NCBI GenBank assembly: GCA_024236075.1
Contig: JACKLE010000004.1
Location: 178,696-242,695, forward strand
DNA length: 64,000 nucleotides
From: Alphaproteobacteria bacterium
GTDB lineage: Bacteria; Pseudomonadota; Alphaproteobacteria; JACAEB01
Direction: 5' to 3'
Translations under genes and position numbers: made by a program
Notes under the pieces: generated by a model
What the model was told of the DNA's origin: nothing
The model's database searches: none
What the model saw: only the letters and a program-made list of their open reading frames with translations
In this document: positions 7,194 through 16,117 of the stretch, piece after piece
Layout of the letters: each line of letters starts with the position of its first letter
Numbering within the stretch: position 1 is the first letter of the stretch

Positions 7194-8579
7194 TCAGCCG
7201 GACAATCCGTGTACGCGCTCAGGCGCCGCCGTCGGGCGCTTGGGCGCCCCGTCCGTGCGCGGGCGCTTGGGCGTCCGGCGCAGATGCGGCGGCGGCGTGA
7301 TGCGCAGCGCCGCGATCTGGTTGCGCTGGCGGCGCAGAACCTCGAACTTGAAGCCATAGAACGCGAAGACCTGTCCGGGCTCGGGGATGAGCTGAGCCTC
7401 GTGGATGACGAGACCGGCGATCGTCGTCGCCTCCTCGTCGGGCAGCGACCAGTCGAGCGCGCGATTGAGGTCGCGGATCGTCACGGCGCCGTCGACGTTG
7501 ACCGTTCCGTCGGCCTGGGGCCGCACGCCCGTCACGGCGATGTCGTGCTCGTCGGAAATGTCGCCGACGATCTCCTCCAATATGTCCTCGAGCGTGATGA
7601 GCCCCATGAGCGCGCCGTATTCGTCGACGACGAGCGCGAAATGGCTGCGCCGCGCGAGAAAGGCATCGAGCTGCTCGGTGAGCGAGGTGGTCTCGGGCAC
7701 GAACCAGGGCTCGACGGCAAGCCCGAGGATATCGAGGCGATCCACGTCCCAGTCGACGTCGCGCAGCGAGCGCAGAAGCGTCTTGACGTGCAGGACGCCG
7801 ACGATGTTCTCCGGATCGTCCTTCCACAAAGGAATGCGCGAGAAGGCGCTCTTCAGCACCTCGTCCACGATGACCTGAACGGGCTGTCCCGCATCGATCA
7901 TGGCGATGTTCTTGCGGTGGACCATGACGTCGGCAACGGCGATCTCGTTGAGATCGAGTATGCCGCCCAGCATGTCGCGCGCGTCCTTGACGACGCCGCC
8001 CTCGCGGTGGTGGAGGTCGATCGCGCCGCGAATCTCCTCATGGGCCGAGAGGATCGGCTTGGACGCATCGGGGCTCGCGCCCAGGAGGCGCAGAAGGGCG
8101 CGCACGAGCGCGCGCACCGCGCTCACGACCGGCGCGAAGATGCCCACGAAGGCGCGAACGGGGAGGCTTACGGCCATGGCCACGCGGTCGGGGTCCTGGA
8201 TGGCGTAGGTTTTCGGCATAACCTCGGCGAAGATGAGGACGAGCGCCGTCATCACCAGCGTGGCCACGGCGACGCCGCTATCCCCGAAGAGCTTCAGGAA
8301 GAGGCTCGTCGCGAGAGCCGACGCGAGGATATTGACGAGGTTGTTGCCGAGCAGGAGCGCTCCGATCAGGCGCTCGCGGTCGCCGATGAGCTCCATCACG
8401 CGGCGTGCCCGCGCGTCCCCCTCCTGCGCGAGGCGGTGCATCCGCGCGCGCGAGGCGGCGGTGAGCGCGGTCTCGGAGCCCGAGAAGAAGCCTGAAGCGA
8501 AAAGGAGGGCCGCGATGGCGGCGCTCGGCAGGGCGACGAGGAGCCAGGTGCCGCCGAGCTCGGCAAAGCTCTGCGTCAT
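7194..8579 (-). CDS. CNNM/CorC-type transporter-associated protein (hemolysin-like)
   Basis: A 461-aa membrane protein with the standard domain order: an N-terminal DUF21/CNNM transmembrane domain (about residues 1-180, starting with a helix and the motif SGSETALTAASRARM), a pair of CBS domains (about 200-330), and a C-terminal CorC_HlyC domain (about 345-435). Family members act in magnesium/cobalt homeostasis, by efflux or by modifying transport. The last 30 residues are Pro/Arg-rich. The start ATG overlaps the aroB stop (ATGA at 8579-8576), so it is the last gene of an aroK-aroB-corC unit. Confidence 0.88.
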   Translation of the reverse strand: MTQSFAELGGTWLLVALPSAAIAALLFASGFFSGSETALTAASRARMHRLAQEGDARARRVMELIGDRERLIGALLLGNNLVNILASALATSLFLKLFGDSGVAVATLVMTALVLIFAEVMPKTYAIQDPDRVAMAVSLPVRAFVGIFAPVVSAVRALVRALLRLLGASPDASKPILSAHEEIRGAIDLHHREGGVVKDARDMLGGILDLNEIAVADVMVHRKNIAMIDAGQPVQVIVDEVLKSAFSRIPLWKDDPENIVGVLHVKTLLRSLRDVDWDVDRLDILGLAVEPWFVPETTSLTEQLDAFLARRSHFALVVDEYGALMGLITLEDILEEIVGDISDEHDIAVTGVRPQADGTVNVDGAVTIRDLNRALDWSLPDEEATTIAGLVIHEAQLIPEPGQVFAFYGFKFEVLRRQRNQIAALRITPPPHLRRTPKRPRTDGAPKRPTAAPERVHGLSG

Positions 8580-9733
8580 GGCCGCGCTCCTTCCTCGAGG
8601 AGGAGCGCGCGAACCTCGGCGAGACCAACCTCGCGGTCGATGAAGGCCTTGCCGATTCCGCGCGCGAGGATGAACGTCACCCGTCCGTCCACGACCTTCT
8701 TGTCCTGCTGCATGAGAGCGAGAAGCTCGTCGACGCGAAGCGCGCCTCCCGGAATGTCGGCCAGGCGCGTCGGCAGCCCCATCGCGGCGAGATGCGCGGC
8801 GATGCGGGACGGGTCCGATTGCGGGCAGTAGCCGAGGCGGGCCGAGAGACGGAACGCGAGGCACATGCCGATCGCGACGCCTTCGCCATGGAGGAGGCGC
8901 TCGGAATAGCCCGTCGCGCCTTCGAGCGCATGGCCGAACGTGTGGCCGAGATTGAGGAGCGCCCGCGGGCCGTCCTCGCGCTCGTCCGCGCTTACGATCG
9001 CCGCCTTGGCGGCAACGGAGGTTGCGACCGCGCGCGCGATGGCGGCAGGGTTCAGCGCCAGCACCTCGCGCCCGTGATCTTCGAGCCAGTCGAAGAAGGC
9101 CGCATCGCCGAGAATCCCGTACTTCACGACCTCGGCATAGCCCGCGCGCAGCTCGCGGGGGCTCAGGGTCGCGAGCGCGCCCGTATCGGCCAGCACGAGG
9201 CGCGGCTGATAGAAGGTGCCGACGAGGTTCTTGCCGGCCCGCGCGTTGATCGCCGTCTTTCCGCCGACGGAGGAATCGACCTGCGCGAGCAGCGTGGTCG
9301 GAATCTGAACGAACGGGGCGCCGCGCCGCAGGATCGAGGCGGCGAAGCCCACGAGATCGCCCACGACGCCGCCGCCGAGCGCAATGAGGGTGTCCTTGCG
9401 CTCGACGCCGAGGCCGAGCAGACGCTCGAGGAGGTCCTCCAGCACGGCGAAGCGCTTCGAGCCCTCGCCCGGCGCGACCGAAAGGCTGTGCGGCAGTATG
9501 CCGGCGGCGCGCAGGCTCGCTTCCAAGGCTTCGAGATGATGCCCCGCCACGGTTTCGTCCGTCACGACGACGGCGCTCGGCCGGGCCAGAAGAGGCGCGA
9601 TATACCCTCCCGCCCGCGCGATCAGCCCATCGCCGACGACCACGTCGTAGCTCCGCTCCGCGAGGCGGACGGGGACGCGCAGAGGCTCGGGGTCGGGCTT
9701 TGCCGCCTCGGTGGGCTTTTCGCGCGTCGGCAT
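8576..9733 (-). CDS. aroB: 3-dehydroquinate synthase AroB
   Basis: Converts DAHP to 3-dehydroquinate, the second step of the shikimate pathway. It is NAD- and metal-dependent. Diagnostic motifs are GGGVVGDL, IPTTLLAQVDSSVGGKT and the zinc-binding NLGHTFGHALE. Length is about 385 aa, slightly long because of a charged, Pro-rich N-terminal tail of about 20 residues. ATG 9733 is chosen; a TTG nine bases upstream is possible, and neither has a clear ribosome site. It follows aroK by about 80 bp and overlaps corC by 4 nt. Confidence 0.95.
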   Translation of the reverse strand: MPTREKPTEAAKPDPEPLRVPVRLAERSYDVVVGDGLIARAGGYIAPLLARPSAVVVTDETVAGHHLEALEASLRAAGILPHSLSVAPGEGSKRFAVLEDLLERLLGLGVERKDTLIALGGGVVGDLVGFAASILRRGAPFVQIPTTLLAQVDSSVGGKTAINARAGKNLVGTFYQPRLVLADTGALATLSPRELRAGYAEVVKYGILGDAAFFDWLEDHGREVLALNPAAIARAVATSVAAKAAIVSADEREDGPRALLNLGHTFGHALEGATGYSERLLHGEGVAIGMCLAFRLSARLGYCPQSDPSRIAAHLAAMGLPTRLADIPGGALRVDELLALMQQDKKVVDGRVTFILARGIGKAFIDREVGLAEVRALLLEEGARP

Positions 9734-9814
9734 CGGAGACAAGTCGGGGCTGCGTCGCCAGATTTCAAGAACGGACCTAGAGGGCCTCTACTTAGCCGGA
9801 TGCGGCTCTCTTGG

Positions 9815-10405
9815 CTAGGTTGGCGGCGCGTCGGCCGGCCGGCCGGGCCATTCGGCGAGCGCGTCGAGAATGGCGCGCACGGTCTCCTCGATGGGGCCCT
9901 CGCCGCTCGCGACGCGGATATCGGCCAGGGCATAGACGGGACGGCGGCGCTCGAGCAGGGAGGACAGCACGCCCCTCGGGTCGTCTCCCGCGAGGAGGGG
10001 ACGGTTCGTCTTGCGCGAGACGCGGCGCCAGAGAAGGTCGAGATCCGCGTCGATCCACACCGACAGCCCTCGCTCGGCGATGAGCGCGCGCGTGTCGCCG
10101 TCCATGAAGGCTCCCCCGCCCGTCGCGAGCACGATGGGCCCGCCGGCCAGCAGCCGCGCAATGACCCGGCGCTCGCCGTCCCGGAAATGGGGCTCGCCAT
10201 AGGCGGCGAAAATTTCGGGAATGGTGAGGCGGGCCGCCTTTTCGATCTCGGCATCCGAATCGGCGAAGGCGAGGTCCAGCCGCTGGGCGAGGCGCCGCCC
10301 TATGCTCGACTTGCCGGCTCCCATCATGCCGACGAGGGCGATGGAGCGGCCGGCCGCGTTGGGCGAAAGGCGCTCGGCGGCGCGGGAAGGCGAGTTCACG
10401 GTCAA
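9815..10405 (-). CDS. aroK: Shikimate kinase AroK
   Basis: Phosphorylates shikimate to shikimate 3-phosphate. It is a P-loop kinase of about 196 aa with Walker A GMMGAGKS (residues 26-33), the shikimate-binding ADSDAEIE (DxD) and RDGERRVI, the GGGAF glycine-rich segment, and the lid Arg in TNRPLLAG. The start is either TTG 10405 or GTG 10399; no ATG lies before the core. It is first in the aroK-aroB-corC unit and divergent from the small membrane protein gene at 10548. Confidence 0.94.
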   Translation of the reverse strand: MTVNSPSRAAERLSPNAAGRSIALVGMMGAGKSSIGRRLAQRLDLAFADSDAEIEKAARLTIPEIFAAYGEPHFRDGERRVIARLLAGGPIVLATGGGAFMDGDTRALIAERGLSVWIDADLDLLWRRVSRKTNRPLLAGDDPRGVLSSLLERRRPVYALADIRVASGEGPIEETVRAILDALAEWPGRPADAPPT

Positions 10406-10547
10406 GCTCGATCTACCGGATTTGAATTAGCCAAGCGCATTGCGTACCACAGCAGCGCGCCCTGTGGCGCGCTCGCGCGGCCCCAGTTTGGACCAATTCG
10501 CGCGCGAGAAACCGGGCGGCAGGCGCGCGGCGCCGTCGAGCGAGGGC

Positions 10548-10706
10548 ATGATGCGGGGCAAGCCACTTCCGAAGGGACTGATCGTCACCTCCGCCGTGGC
10601 GCTTGTCCTCGTCCTCCTTGCGGGCTTCGTCGTCTATCTCGGGACGATCGAGGTGAAGCCCGAGACCGTCGAGGTGGTGATTCCGAATGAGTCCTTTCCG
10701 AAATAG
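10548..10706 (+). CDS. Small single-pass membrane protein
   Basis: A 52-aa protein with a basic N-terminus, one transmembrane helix (about residues 10-32, LIVTSAVALVLVLLAGFVVY) and a short periplasmic-side tail rich in Glu, Val and Pro. The start is at tandem ATG codons (10548 or 10551) after a GAGCGAGGG purine tract. Its last 20 bases overlap the start of the exported protein at 10687, so the two are probably co-translated. Function unknown. Confidence 0.65.
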   Translation: MMRGKPLPKGLIVTSAVALVLVLLAGFVVYLGTIEVKPETVEVVIPNESFPK

Positions 10707-12855
10707 CCTCGTCGGCCTTCTCGCGACCCTGGTGCCGGGCTTGGCCTTCGCCGAGGCCCCGCGTGTTCTCATCCCGCCGATGACGCCTCAGGAGCAGCCG
10801 GTCGCGGCCGGGGCGCCCAGCGCGCCTGCGCCGCCCGAGGCGGTGTCGCCGGCGCCGACTGCGATTCAGGCTCCCGCTCAGGCCGAGGCGAGCCCCGTGG
10901 CTCCGATGGCGCCCGCCGAGACCTTCGTTCCGCCCGAGCCGAGCGATCCATTTGCCGTGCCGGAGGGCGCGCCCGCCACCGCGAGCGTCCCCACGCCCCA
11001 GCCGCAGCAGGGCGCGCGCCAGCTTCCCTGGGAGCAGCGTCCGCCGCGGGGCGTCTCGCAGGCGGCGCCGCCGGCCCAGGATGTGGGCGCCTCCGAGGTT
11101 CCCGGCGAGGCCGTGCCGGCCGGAGAGGGCACGATGTCCCAGGCGCCGGTTCCGATCTGGCGCCAGCCCGAGAGGCCCGCTCCGCCGGGCGATCCTGCAG
11201 TGCCGGAGAATTCGCGGAACACGGCCGCGGGCGGCGGTCTTGCCCTTTCCCCGCTCGCGCCGCCGAGCCTCGCCGCGGTCGGCCTCATAGACCCGGCTCA
11301 TGGGGGCTTTGCCGACTCGCTCTGGTCGGGCACGGCCGAAGCGGAGGCCATTCGTCTGGTCGCCGCGCTGCCGCTTCCCGCCGTGTCGCCGGCCGCCGGC
11401 GGCCTTGCACGGCGTCTCCTTCTCACCCGGGCGAGCGCCCCTGCCGGAGGGGCGGGAGACGATCGCCCGGGCGAAGCGCTGCTCGCCGCGCGGCTCGACC
11501 GGCTCATCGCCGGCGGCCTTCTTGCCGAAGCGACGCGGCTTGCGGCCCTCGCGCGCATAGGGGAGGGCGGCGACGCCCTCGCCCTCGGCGCGGCCCGCGC
11601 CGACCTTCTCGCGGGCGACGTCAAATCCGCCTGCGCCTATGCCAAGCGCACGGGAGCCGACGAGTCCGGACGCGCTTTCTTCGGCAAGCTTCGCGCGCTC
11701 TGCTTCCTCGATCAGGGCAACCTTCAGGCGGCGCGCGTCCAGGCGGATCTTCTCGGCGAGCAAGGGCTCGCGGCGCCCGTCTTCGTGGCGAGCCTCACCG
11801 CCGTCCAGTATCCCCGCGAGCCTCTGCCGCAGACGGCGGCCGCCGGCGAAGTGGGCGCGCCCGAGCTTGCGCTGCTGCGGCGGACGGGACGCGCGGCCCC
11901 GCCGGGCCTTTTTGCGGCCGCCGAACCGGCGATCCTGCGGGCGCTGGCGCTCGACAGCGCGAGCGAGTTCCGCGCGCTGAGGCTGGGGGCGGGAGAGGCG
12001 GCCTTCTTCGCCGGAGCGATGTCGGACGCCGAGTTCCGCGCGCTTGCCGAGCGATCGGTCGCGGTTGCGCCGAGCGCGAACGACGGCGACGCGTCCGAAA
12101 TGACGGGGGCTCTTCTTCAGTCGGTGCGGGCCCTTTTGGCGATGCCGGCGACCTCGGAGCGTCCCATCGCGCTCGCGGGCCTGCTCACCTCGACGCGCGA
12201 TCCGGGCCGCTATGTGCGCCTCGCGCGGCTGTTCGCTGGAGACGTGGCGGGGCTCGCGCCCGACCGCCTTCTGGCGCCGGCCGCGCTCGAGCTTTCCCGC
12301 GTCGCGCTCCTCTCGGGCGACGCGAAATCGGCGCAGGGCTTTGCCGAGCTCTTCGAGGTCGCCCCCTATACGGGCGACCGTGTGGCCAGCCAGCCGACGC
12401 TGCGCACGGATCTGAGCCTTCTCGTCCACGTCACCTCGCCCGAGTTCGCGGGCGATTGGCGCCTGTCCACCGCGAGCGAGGCGCTCAACGCCGCCGATTT
12501 GGGGCAGGCGAGCGGGCCGCGCGTGGCGCTTGCCCTCACGCTTCTCGACGCGCTCGGCTACCGCCTCCCGCCCGAGGTCTCCTTGCGCCTCGCGGGCGCG
12601 ACCACAATTGCCGGCAGCCAGGCGACGTCGCCCTATGACCTCGCGGCGCTACGCAGCGCCGGCGAGGCGGGTCGCGTCGGCGAGACCGTCGCGCGTGCGC
12701 TCGCCGTCGTCGGCCCGACGGGCCCCTGGGCCCTTGGCGGCGAGGCGCTCGCGACCGTGGTGCGAGCGCTCAAGGCGGCCGGACTCGAGGCCGAAGCGCG
12801 CGCGATCGCCACCGAGGCGCTGGTGGCGCAGGGGCTCGGGGCGGCGCGTGGCTGA
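10687..12855 (+). CDS. Large Pro/Ala-rich exported protein of unknown function
   Basis: A 722-aa protein with a signal peptide (LVGLLATLVPGLAFA, residues 8-22). Residues 25-180 are a low-complexity linker dominated by Pro, Ala, Gln and Glu, of the kind that crosses the periplasm or tethers a domain. The remaining 540 residues are Ala/Leu-rich and predicted helical, with repeated short hairpins that resemble TPR- or SEL1-like solenoids, though I cannot align a defined repeat. No catalytic motif is visible. Its 5' end overlaps the small membrane protein gene by 20 nt and its 3' end overlaps xerD by 8 nt, so three genes form a tight unit divergent from aroK. Confidence 0.75.
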   Translation: MSPFRNSLVGLLATLVPGLAFAEAPRVLIPPMTPQEQPVAAGAPSAPAPPEAVSPAPTAIQAPAQAEASPVAPMAPAETFVPPEPSDPFAVPEGAPATASVPTPQPQQGARQLPWEQRPPRGVSQAAPPAQDVGASEVPGEAVPAGEGTMSQAPVPIWRQPERPAPPGDPAVPENSRNTAAGGGLALSPLAPPSLAAVGLIDPAHGGFADSLWSGTAEAEAIRLVAALPLPAVSPAAGGLARRLLLTRASAPAGGAGDDRPGEALLAARLDRLIAGGLLAEATRLAALARIGEGGDALALGAARADLLAGDVKSACAYAKRTGADESGRAFFGKLRALCFLDQGNLQAARVQADLLGEQGLAAPVFVASLTAVQYPREPLPQTAAAGEVGAPELALLRRTGRAAPPGLFAAAEPAILRALALDSASEFRALRLGAGEAAFFAGAMSDAEFRALAERSVAVAPSANDGDASEMTGALLQSVRALLAMPATSERPIALAGLLTSTRDPGRYVRLARLFAGDVAGLAPDRLLAPAALELSRVALLSGDAKSAQGFAELFEVAPYTGDRVASQPTLRTDLSLLVHVTSPEFAGDWRLSTASEALNAADLGQASGPRVALALTLLDALGYRLPPEVSLRLAGATTIAGSQATSPYDLAALRSAGEAGRVGETVARALAVVGPTGPWALGGEALATVVRALKAAGLEAEARAIATEALVAQGLGAARG

Positions 12856-13798
12856 GGCGGACGACCTCGCCATCGAATCCTTTCTCGAAATGCTGGCGGC
12901 CGAACGCGGCGCGGCGCGCAATACGCTCGACGCCTATGGCCGGGATCTCCGCGACTGCGCGGCGTTCCTGACCTCGCGGAGCGCCCGCCTGTCCCACGCG
13001 ACGCGCGGCGATCTCGAGGCCTACTTGGCCGGCCTGAGGAAGCGGGGCCTCGGCCCGCGCACGCAGGCGCGCCGCCTCTCGGCTTTGCGCCAGTTCGCGC
13101 GTTTTCTCGTCGATGAGGGCCGCCGTCCGGACGATCCGACGGCGACCCTCGGAGGCCCCAAGCTGGAAAAGCCCCTTCCGAAGACTCTCTCGAAAGCGGA
13201 CGTCGCGGCTCTCTTCGCGGTGTTGGAGAGCGGCGAGGATGCCGAGGCCATCCGCCTTTCCTGCCTTCTCGAGCTTCTCTATGCGACCGGCATGCGCGTC
13301 TCCGAGCTCCTGGGGCTGCCGGCCTCGGCGGCGGAGGGCGATCCGCGGACGCTTCTCGTCAAGGGAAAGGGCGGGCGCGAGCGCCTGGTGCCGCTGAGCG
13401 CGCCGGCGCAAGCCGCGCTCAGGCGCTACAAGCCTCTGATAAAGGACCATTTTCTGCCGCGCGCGGCGCGCCGGAGCCGGTATCTCTTTCCGTCGCGCGC
13501 GGCCTGTGGGCACCTCACGCGCCAGCGCTTCGCGCAAAGCCTGAAGGCGCTAGCCGAGCGTGCGGGACTCGATCCCGGCCGCATCTCTCCGCATGTGCTG
13601 CGCCATGCTTTCGCCACCCATCTCCTCGAAGGAGGAGCGGATCTGAGATCGGTGCAGACGCTGCTGGGGCACGCCGACATAGCGACGACGGAGCTCTACA
13701 CGCACGTGATGGAGGAACGACTCGCGGACAGCCTCGCGCGCCACCACCCGCTGGGTGGGGGGGCCCCTTCCGCTCGGCGCCGGAAGCCCGACGACTAA
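12848..13798 (+). CDS. xerD: Site-specific tyrosine recombinase XerD
   Basis: A 316-aa tyrosine recombinase that, with XerC, resolves chromosome dimers at dif in an FtsK-dependent reaction. The N-terminal core-binding domain (about residues 1-95) is followed by the catalytic domain with Arg150 (MRVSELLGL), a beta-hairpin Lys near 174, His249 and Arg252 (HVLRHAFATH), His275 (LLGH) and nucleophile Tyr284 (ELYTHV). All catalytic residues are present. The GTG at 12848 gives the expected length and overlaps the upstream stop by 8 nt. XerD rather than XerC is chosen from this aroK/accA context and HVLRHAFATHLLEGGADLR; a phage integrase is unlikely. Confidence 0.88.
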   Translation: MAEADDLAIESFLEMLAAERGAARNTLDAYGRDLRDCAAFLTSRSARLSHATRGDLEAYLAGLRKRGLGPRTQARRLSALRQFARFLVDEGRRPDDPTATLGGPKLEKPLPKTLSKADVAALFAVLESGEDAEAIRLSCLLELLYATGMRVSELLGLPASAAEGDPRTLLVKGKGGRERLVPLSAPAQAALRRYKPLIKDHFLPRAARRSRYLFPSRAACGHLTRQRFAQSLKALAERAGLDPGRISPHVLRHAFATHLLEGGADLRSVQTLLGHADIATTELYTHVMEERLADSLARHHPLGGGAPSARRRKPDD

Positions 13799-13851
13799 CC
13801 CCGCCTTTAGGGGTCCCGAGCGATGCTCGATCCACCGCGAGGGCCTACTTG

Positions 13852-13880
13852 TTGACAGGACGCGCGGGCTGCGGCCACTG
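13852..13880 (+). promoter_or_regulatory. Possible accA promoter
   Basis: A perfect TTGACA (13852-13857) is followed 17-18 bases later by a weak -10 match (CCACTG/CACTGT). It lies 55 bp upstream of accA and after the xerD stop. Only the -35 element is convincing. Confidence 0.3.
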
Positions 13881-13934
13881 TGCGCGCGCTCCACGCGATC
13901 CCCGGCCGTCCCCGATCATCGAGCCATATGACCG

Positions 13935-14894
13935 ATGCATACCTATCTTGAGTTCGAAAAGGCGATCGCGGAGCTCGAAGGCAAGGTCGAGGAGCTGCGC
14001 CAGCTCACGACCGACGGCTCGTCCATGGACATCGCCGACGAGGTCACCAAGCTCGAGGCGAAGGCCGATCAGCTTCTGAAGGAGACCTATTCGAAGCTGA
14101 CGCCCTGGCAAAAGACGCTCGTCGCGCGCCATCCCAACCGGCCTCATTTCACCGACTACGTCCGCGCCCTCATCGAGGACTTCACGCCGCTCGCCGGCGA
14201 CCGCTATTTCGGCGAGGACCACGCCGTCGTCGGCGGGCTGGGCCGCTTTCGCGGGCGCTCGGTCATGGTGATCGGCCACGAGAAGGGCTCAGGCACCCAC
14301 GACCGGGTGCGGCACAATTTCGGCATGGCGCGCCCCGAAGGCTATCGCAAGGGCGTGCGCCTCATGGATCTCGCCGAGCGCTTCGCGATGCCCATCCTCA
14401 CGCTCGTCGACACGCCGGGCGCCTATCCGGGAAGCGGAGCGGAGGAGCGCGGGCAGGCGGAGGCCATCGCGCGCTCGACCGAGCGTTGCCTCACCGTCCG
14501 TGTGCCGATCGTCTCCGTCATCATCGGCGAGGGCGGGTCGGGCGGCGCCGTCGCCTTCGCGACGGCCGACCATGTGGCGATGCTCGAGCACTCGGTCTAT
14601 TCGGTGATCTCGCCCGAGGGCTGCGCCTCCATCCTCTGGCGCTCGGCGGAGAAGGCGCAGGAGGCCGCCGCCGCCATGAAGGTGACGGCCCAGGATCTCT
14701 TCGGCCTCAAGGTCGTCGACCGCGTCATTTCCGAGCCCGTGGGCGGCGCGCACCGCGCTCCCCAGCGCGTCATCGAAGCGGCGGGCGATGCGGTGTCCGA
14801 GGCGTTGCAGACTCTGGACGGCCTGCCGGTGAAGGAGCTCATCCGCCGTCGGCGCGACAAGTTCCTCGCCATCGGGCGTCCGGCCGAGGCCTAG
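13935..14894 (+). CDS. accA: Acetyl-CoA carboxylase carboxyltransferase subunit alpha
   Basis: Forms the carboxyltransferase with AccD, moving the carboxyl group from biotin on AccB to acetyl-CoA to give malonyl-CoA for fatty acid synthesis. The 319-aa length is typical. The helical N-terminus starts MHTYLEFEKAIAELEGKV; the crotonase-fold core carries TLVDTPGAYPG, GEGGSGGA and SVISPEGCASILW, all family signatures. The ATG at 13935 is the family start. The gene stands alone; accD is not in the window. Confidence 0.96.
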   Translation: MHTYLEFEKAIAELEGKVEELRQLTTDGSSMDIADEVTKLEAKADQLLKETYSKLTPWQKTLVARHPNRPHFTDYVRALIEDFTPLAGDRYFGEDHAVVGGLGRFRGRSVMVIGHEKGSGTHDRVRHNFGMARPEGYRKGVRLMDLAERFAMPILTLVDTPGAYPGSGAEERGQAEAIARSTERCLTVRVPIVSVIIGEGGSGGAVAFATADHVAMLEHSVYSVISPEGCASILWRSAEKAQEAAAAMKVTAQDLFGLKVVDRVISEPVGGAHRAPQRVIEAAGDAVSEALQTLDGLPVKELIRRRRDKFLAIGRPAEA

Positions 14895-14924
14895 CCCTGC
14901 CGCATTGACGGAAATGGAGCCGGC

Positions 14925-15461
14925 CTAGGGCGGAACGATCTCGCCCTCGCAGCCCGATTGCCTTATGCGTTCGGAGATTTCCGGAACGTCGGCGTCGGTC
15001 GGCACGAAGTAGCGCATGAGCACGACCCCCGTGCTCGTCGGGCTTCGAATGATGGCGGTGTCGTCCCCCTGCACCGGAGGCGCATCCTCGGCCACAAGCA
15101 GATAGTCGAAGCGGTCGCCCGCCAGCTCGCGGTCGTTCGCCACGAAATAATTGTCCGTGTTGTGCGCATAGAGCGATAGCGACCAGTAGTGGGGCGAGGT
15201 CTGACCGTAGATGCGCAGCGGTCCCTTCGCGAGATTGTAGATGCACGAGACGAAGAGGACGTCGGGATTGCTGCTCGGCACCTTCGACTTCATGTTGCGC
15301 CGCTCGAAGCCCCGCATGGTGATGTTGTAGCCGCCGACGGCCGTCACGTTGGCGCGCTCGAGCTTCTCCATTTCCTGGATGGGCGCCTGCTCGAGGGCGT
15401 GAACGTAGCCGAACCAGGCGCTGCCGGCGGCGACCGCGAGGAGGATCAGAAGGCGGATCAT
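14925..15461 (-). CDS. DUF1254-like membrane-anchored protein
   Basis: A 178-aa protein with an N-terminal transmembrane or uncleaved signal helix (residues 2-18) and a periplasmic domain. The segment SPHYWSLSLYAHNTDNYFV resembles the DUF1254 pattern. It follows the DUF1214 gene with a 1-nt stop/start overlap (TGATG at 15463-15459), so they are coupled. Larger DUF1254-DUF1214 proteins carry both domains in one chain; here they are split. The biochemical role is unknown. Confidence 0.7.
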   Translation of the reverse strand: MIRLLILLAVAAGSAWFGYVHALEQAPIQEMEKLERANVTAVGGYNITMRGFERRNMKSKVPSSNPDVLFVSCIYNLAKGPLRIYGQTSPHYWSLSLYAHNTDNYFVANDRELAGDRFDYLLVAEDAPPVQGDDTAIIRSPTSTGVVLMRYFVPTDADVPEISERIRQSGCEGEIVPP

Positions 15462-16051
15462 CAACAGCCTCCCGCCTTCTCGAAGCGCGGCAGCTCGACC
15501 GTGTCGAGGTGATCGCGAACCGCGTCCTCCGGATTGTAGAGGCGCAGCGCGAAGCGCATGTTCTTGGCGCCCGTCGAAGGCAGCCAGTTCTTCTCCTTGG
15601 GGGTCGGGGAGACGTTTATGACGAAGCTGCCGTCCGCCTCGCGCTCGACATTGTACTTGTTGAAGGAGGAGCGGTCGGCAGGATTGTCGATGTACCAGAC
15701 GCCGTCGTAGAGCGTGAGGCTCCACCAGCGCGTCGGCGGGTCGTGGCCGACGACCCGGTAGTCGCATCGGGAATCGTATGGCTCGCCCGGCGCGATGTCG
15801 TAGGAGCCATAGTATTGGGTCTCCTTGCGGCTGAGCGCCAGGATTCCGTTGCGCGCGATCCGCGCCTTCACCAGCGGGTCGGCATCGGCCTGTCCCGCCT
15901 GGACGGTCGTGCGCCATTGGCCGTTCGCAATGGCGTCGGCGGTGGAGGTCGAGGGCTCGGCCAACCGCTTGCGCGCATACCACTCGCCGCCGAACCAGCC
16001 GCCGGCGCCGACGGCAATCGCAAGCACGAGTAAGACAATCAGACCACGCAT
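15461..16051 (-). CDS. DUF1214 domain protein
   Basis: A 196-aa protein with an N-terminal hydrophobic helix (LIVLLVLAIAVGAGGWFGG, about residues 4-22) and a soluble domain on the far side of the membrane. The C-terminal pattern NWLPSTGAKNMRFALRLYNP is the DUF1214 hallmark, and an upstream WWSLTLYDG repeats the theme of its partner. The ATG at 16051 gives a normal membrane anchor; longer starts add 17 charged residues. Coupled to the DUF1254-like gene. Function unknown. Confidence 0.75.
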   Translation of the reverse strand: MRGLIVLLVLAIAVGAGGWFGGEWYARKRLAEPSTSTADAIANGQWRTTVQAGQADADPLVKARIARNGILALSRKETQYYGSYDIAPGEPYDSRCDYRVVGHDPPTRWWSLTLYDGVWYIDNPADRSSFNKYNVEREADGSFVINVSPTPKEKNWLPSTGAKNMRFALRLYNPEDAVRDHLDTVELPRFEKAGGC

Positions 16052-16117
16052 CACGCTCGCCTCGTCCCGTTCGCGCGCAGTGGATCGCATCCGAGGCACC
16101 AACGGGCGAGGCCCGGC

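Noticed and set aside
7194..8579. Calling the corC-like gene a hemolysin toxin
   Set aside because: The old name comes from homology to HlyC of Brachyspira; the DUF21-CBS-CorC layout points to a transport-linked protein, so a toxin role is not claimed.
8792..10690. Plus-strand frame of 632 codons opposite aroB and aroK
   Set aside because: A shadow of aroB and aroK, whose motifs are unmistakable on the minus strand.
10585..12429. Minus-strand Arg-rich frame of 614 codons
   Set aside because: Antisense to the exported Pro-rich protein; no family pattern and an extreme Arg content.
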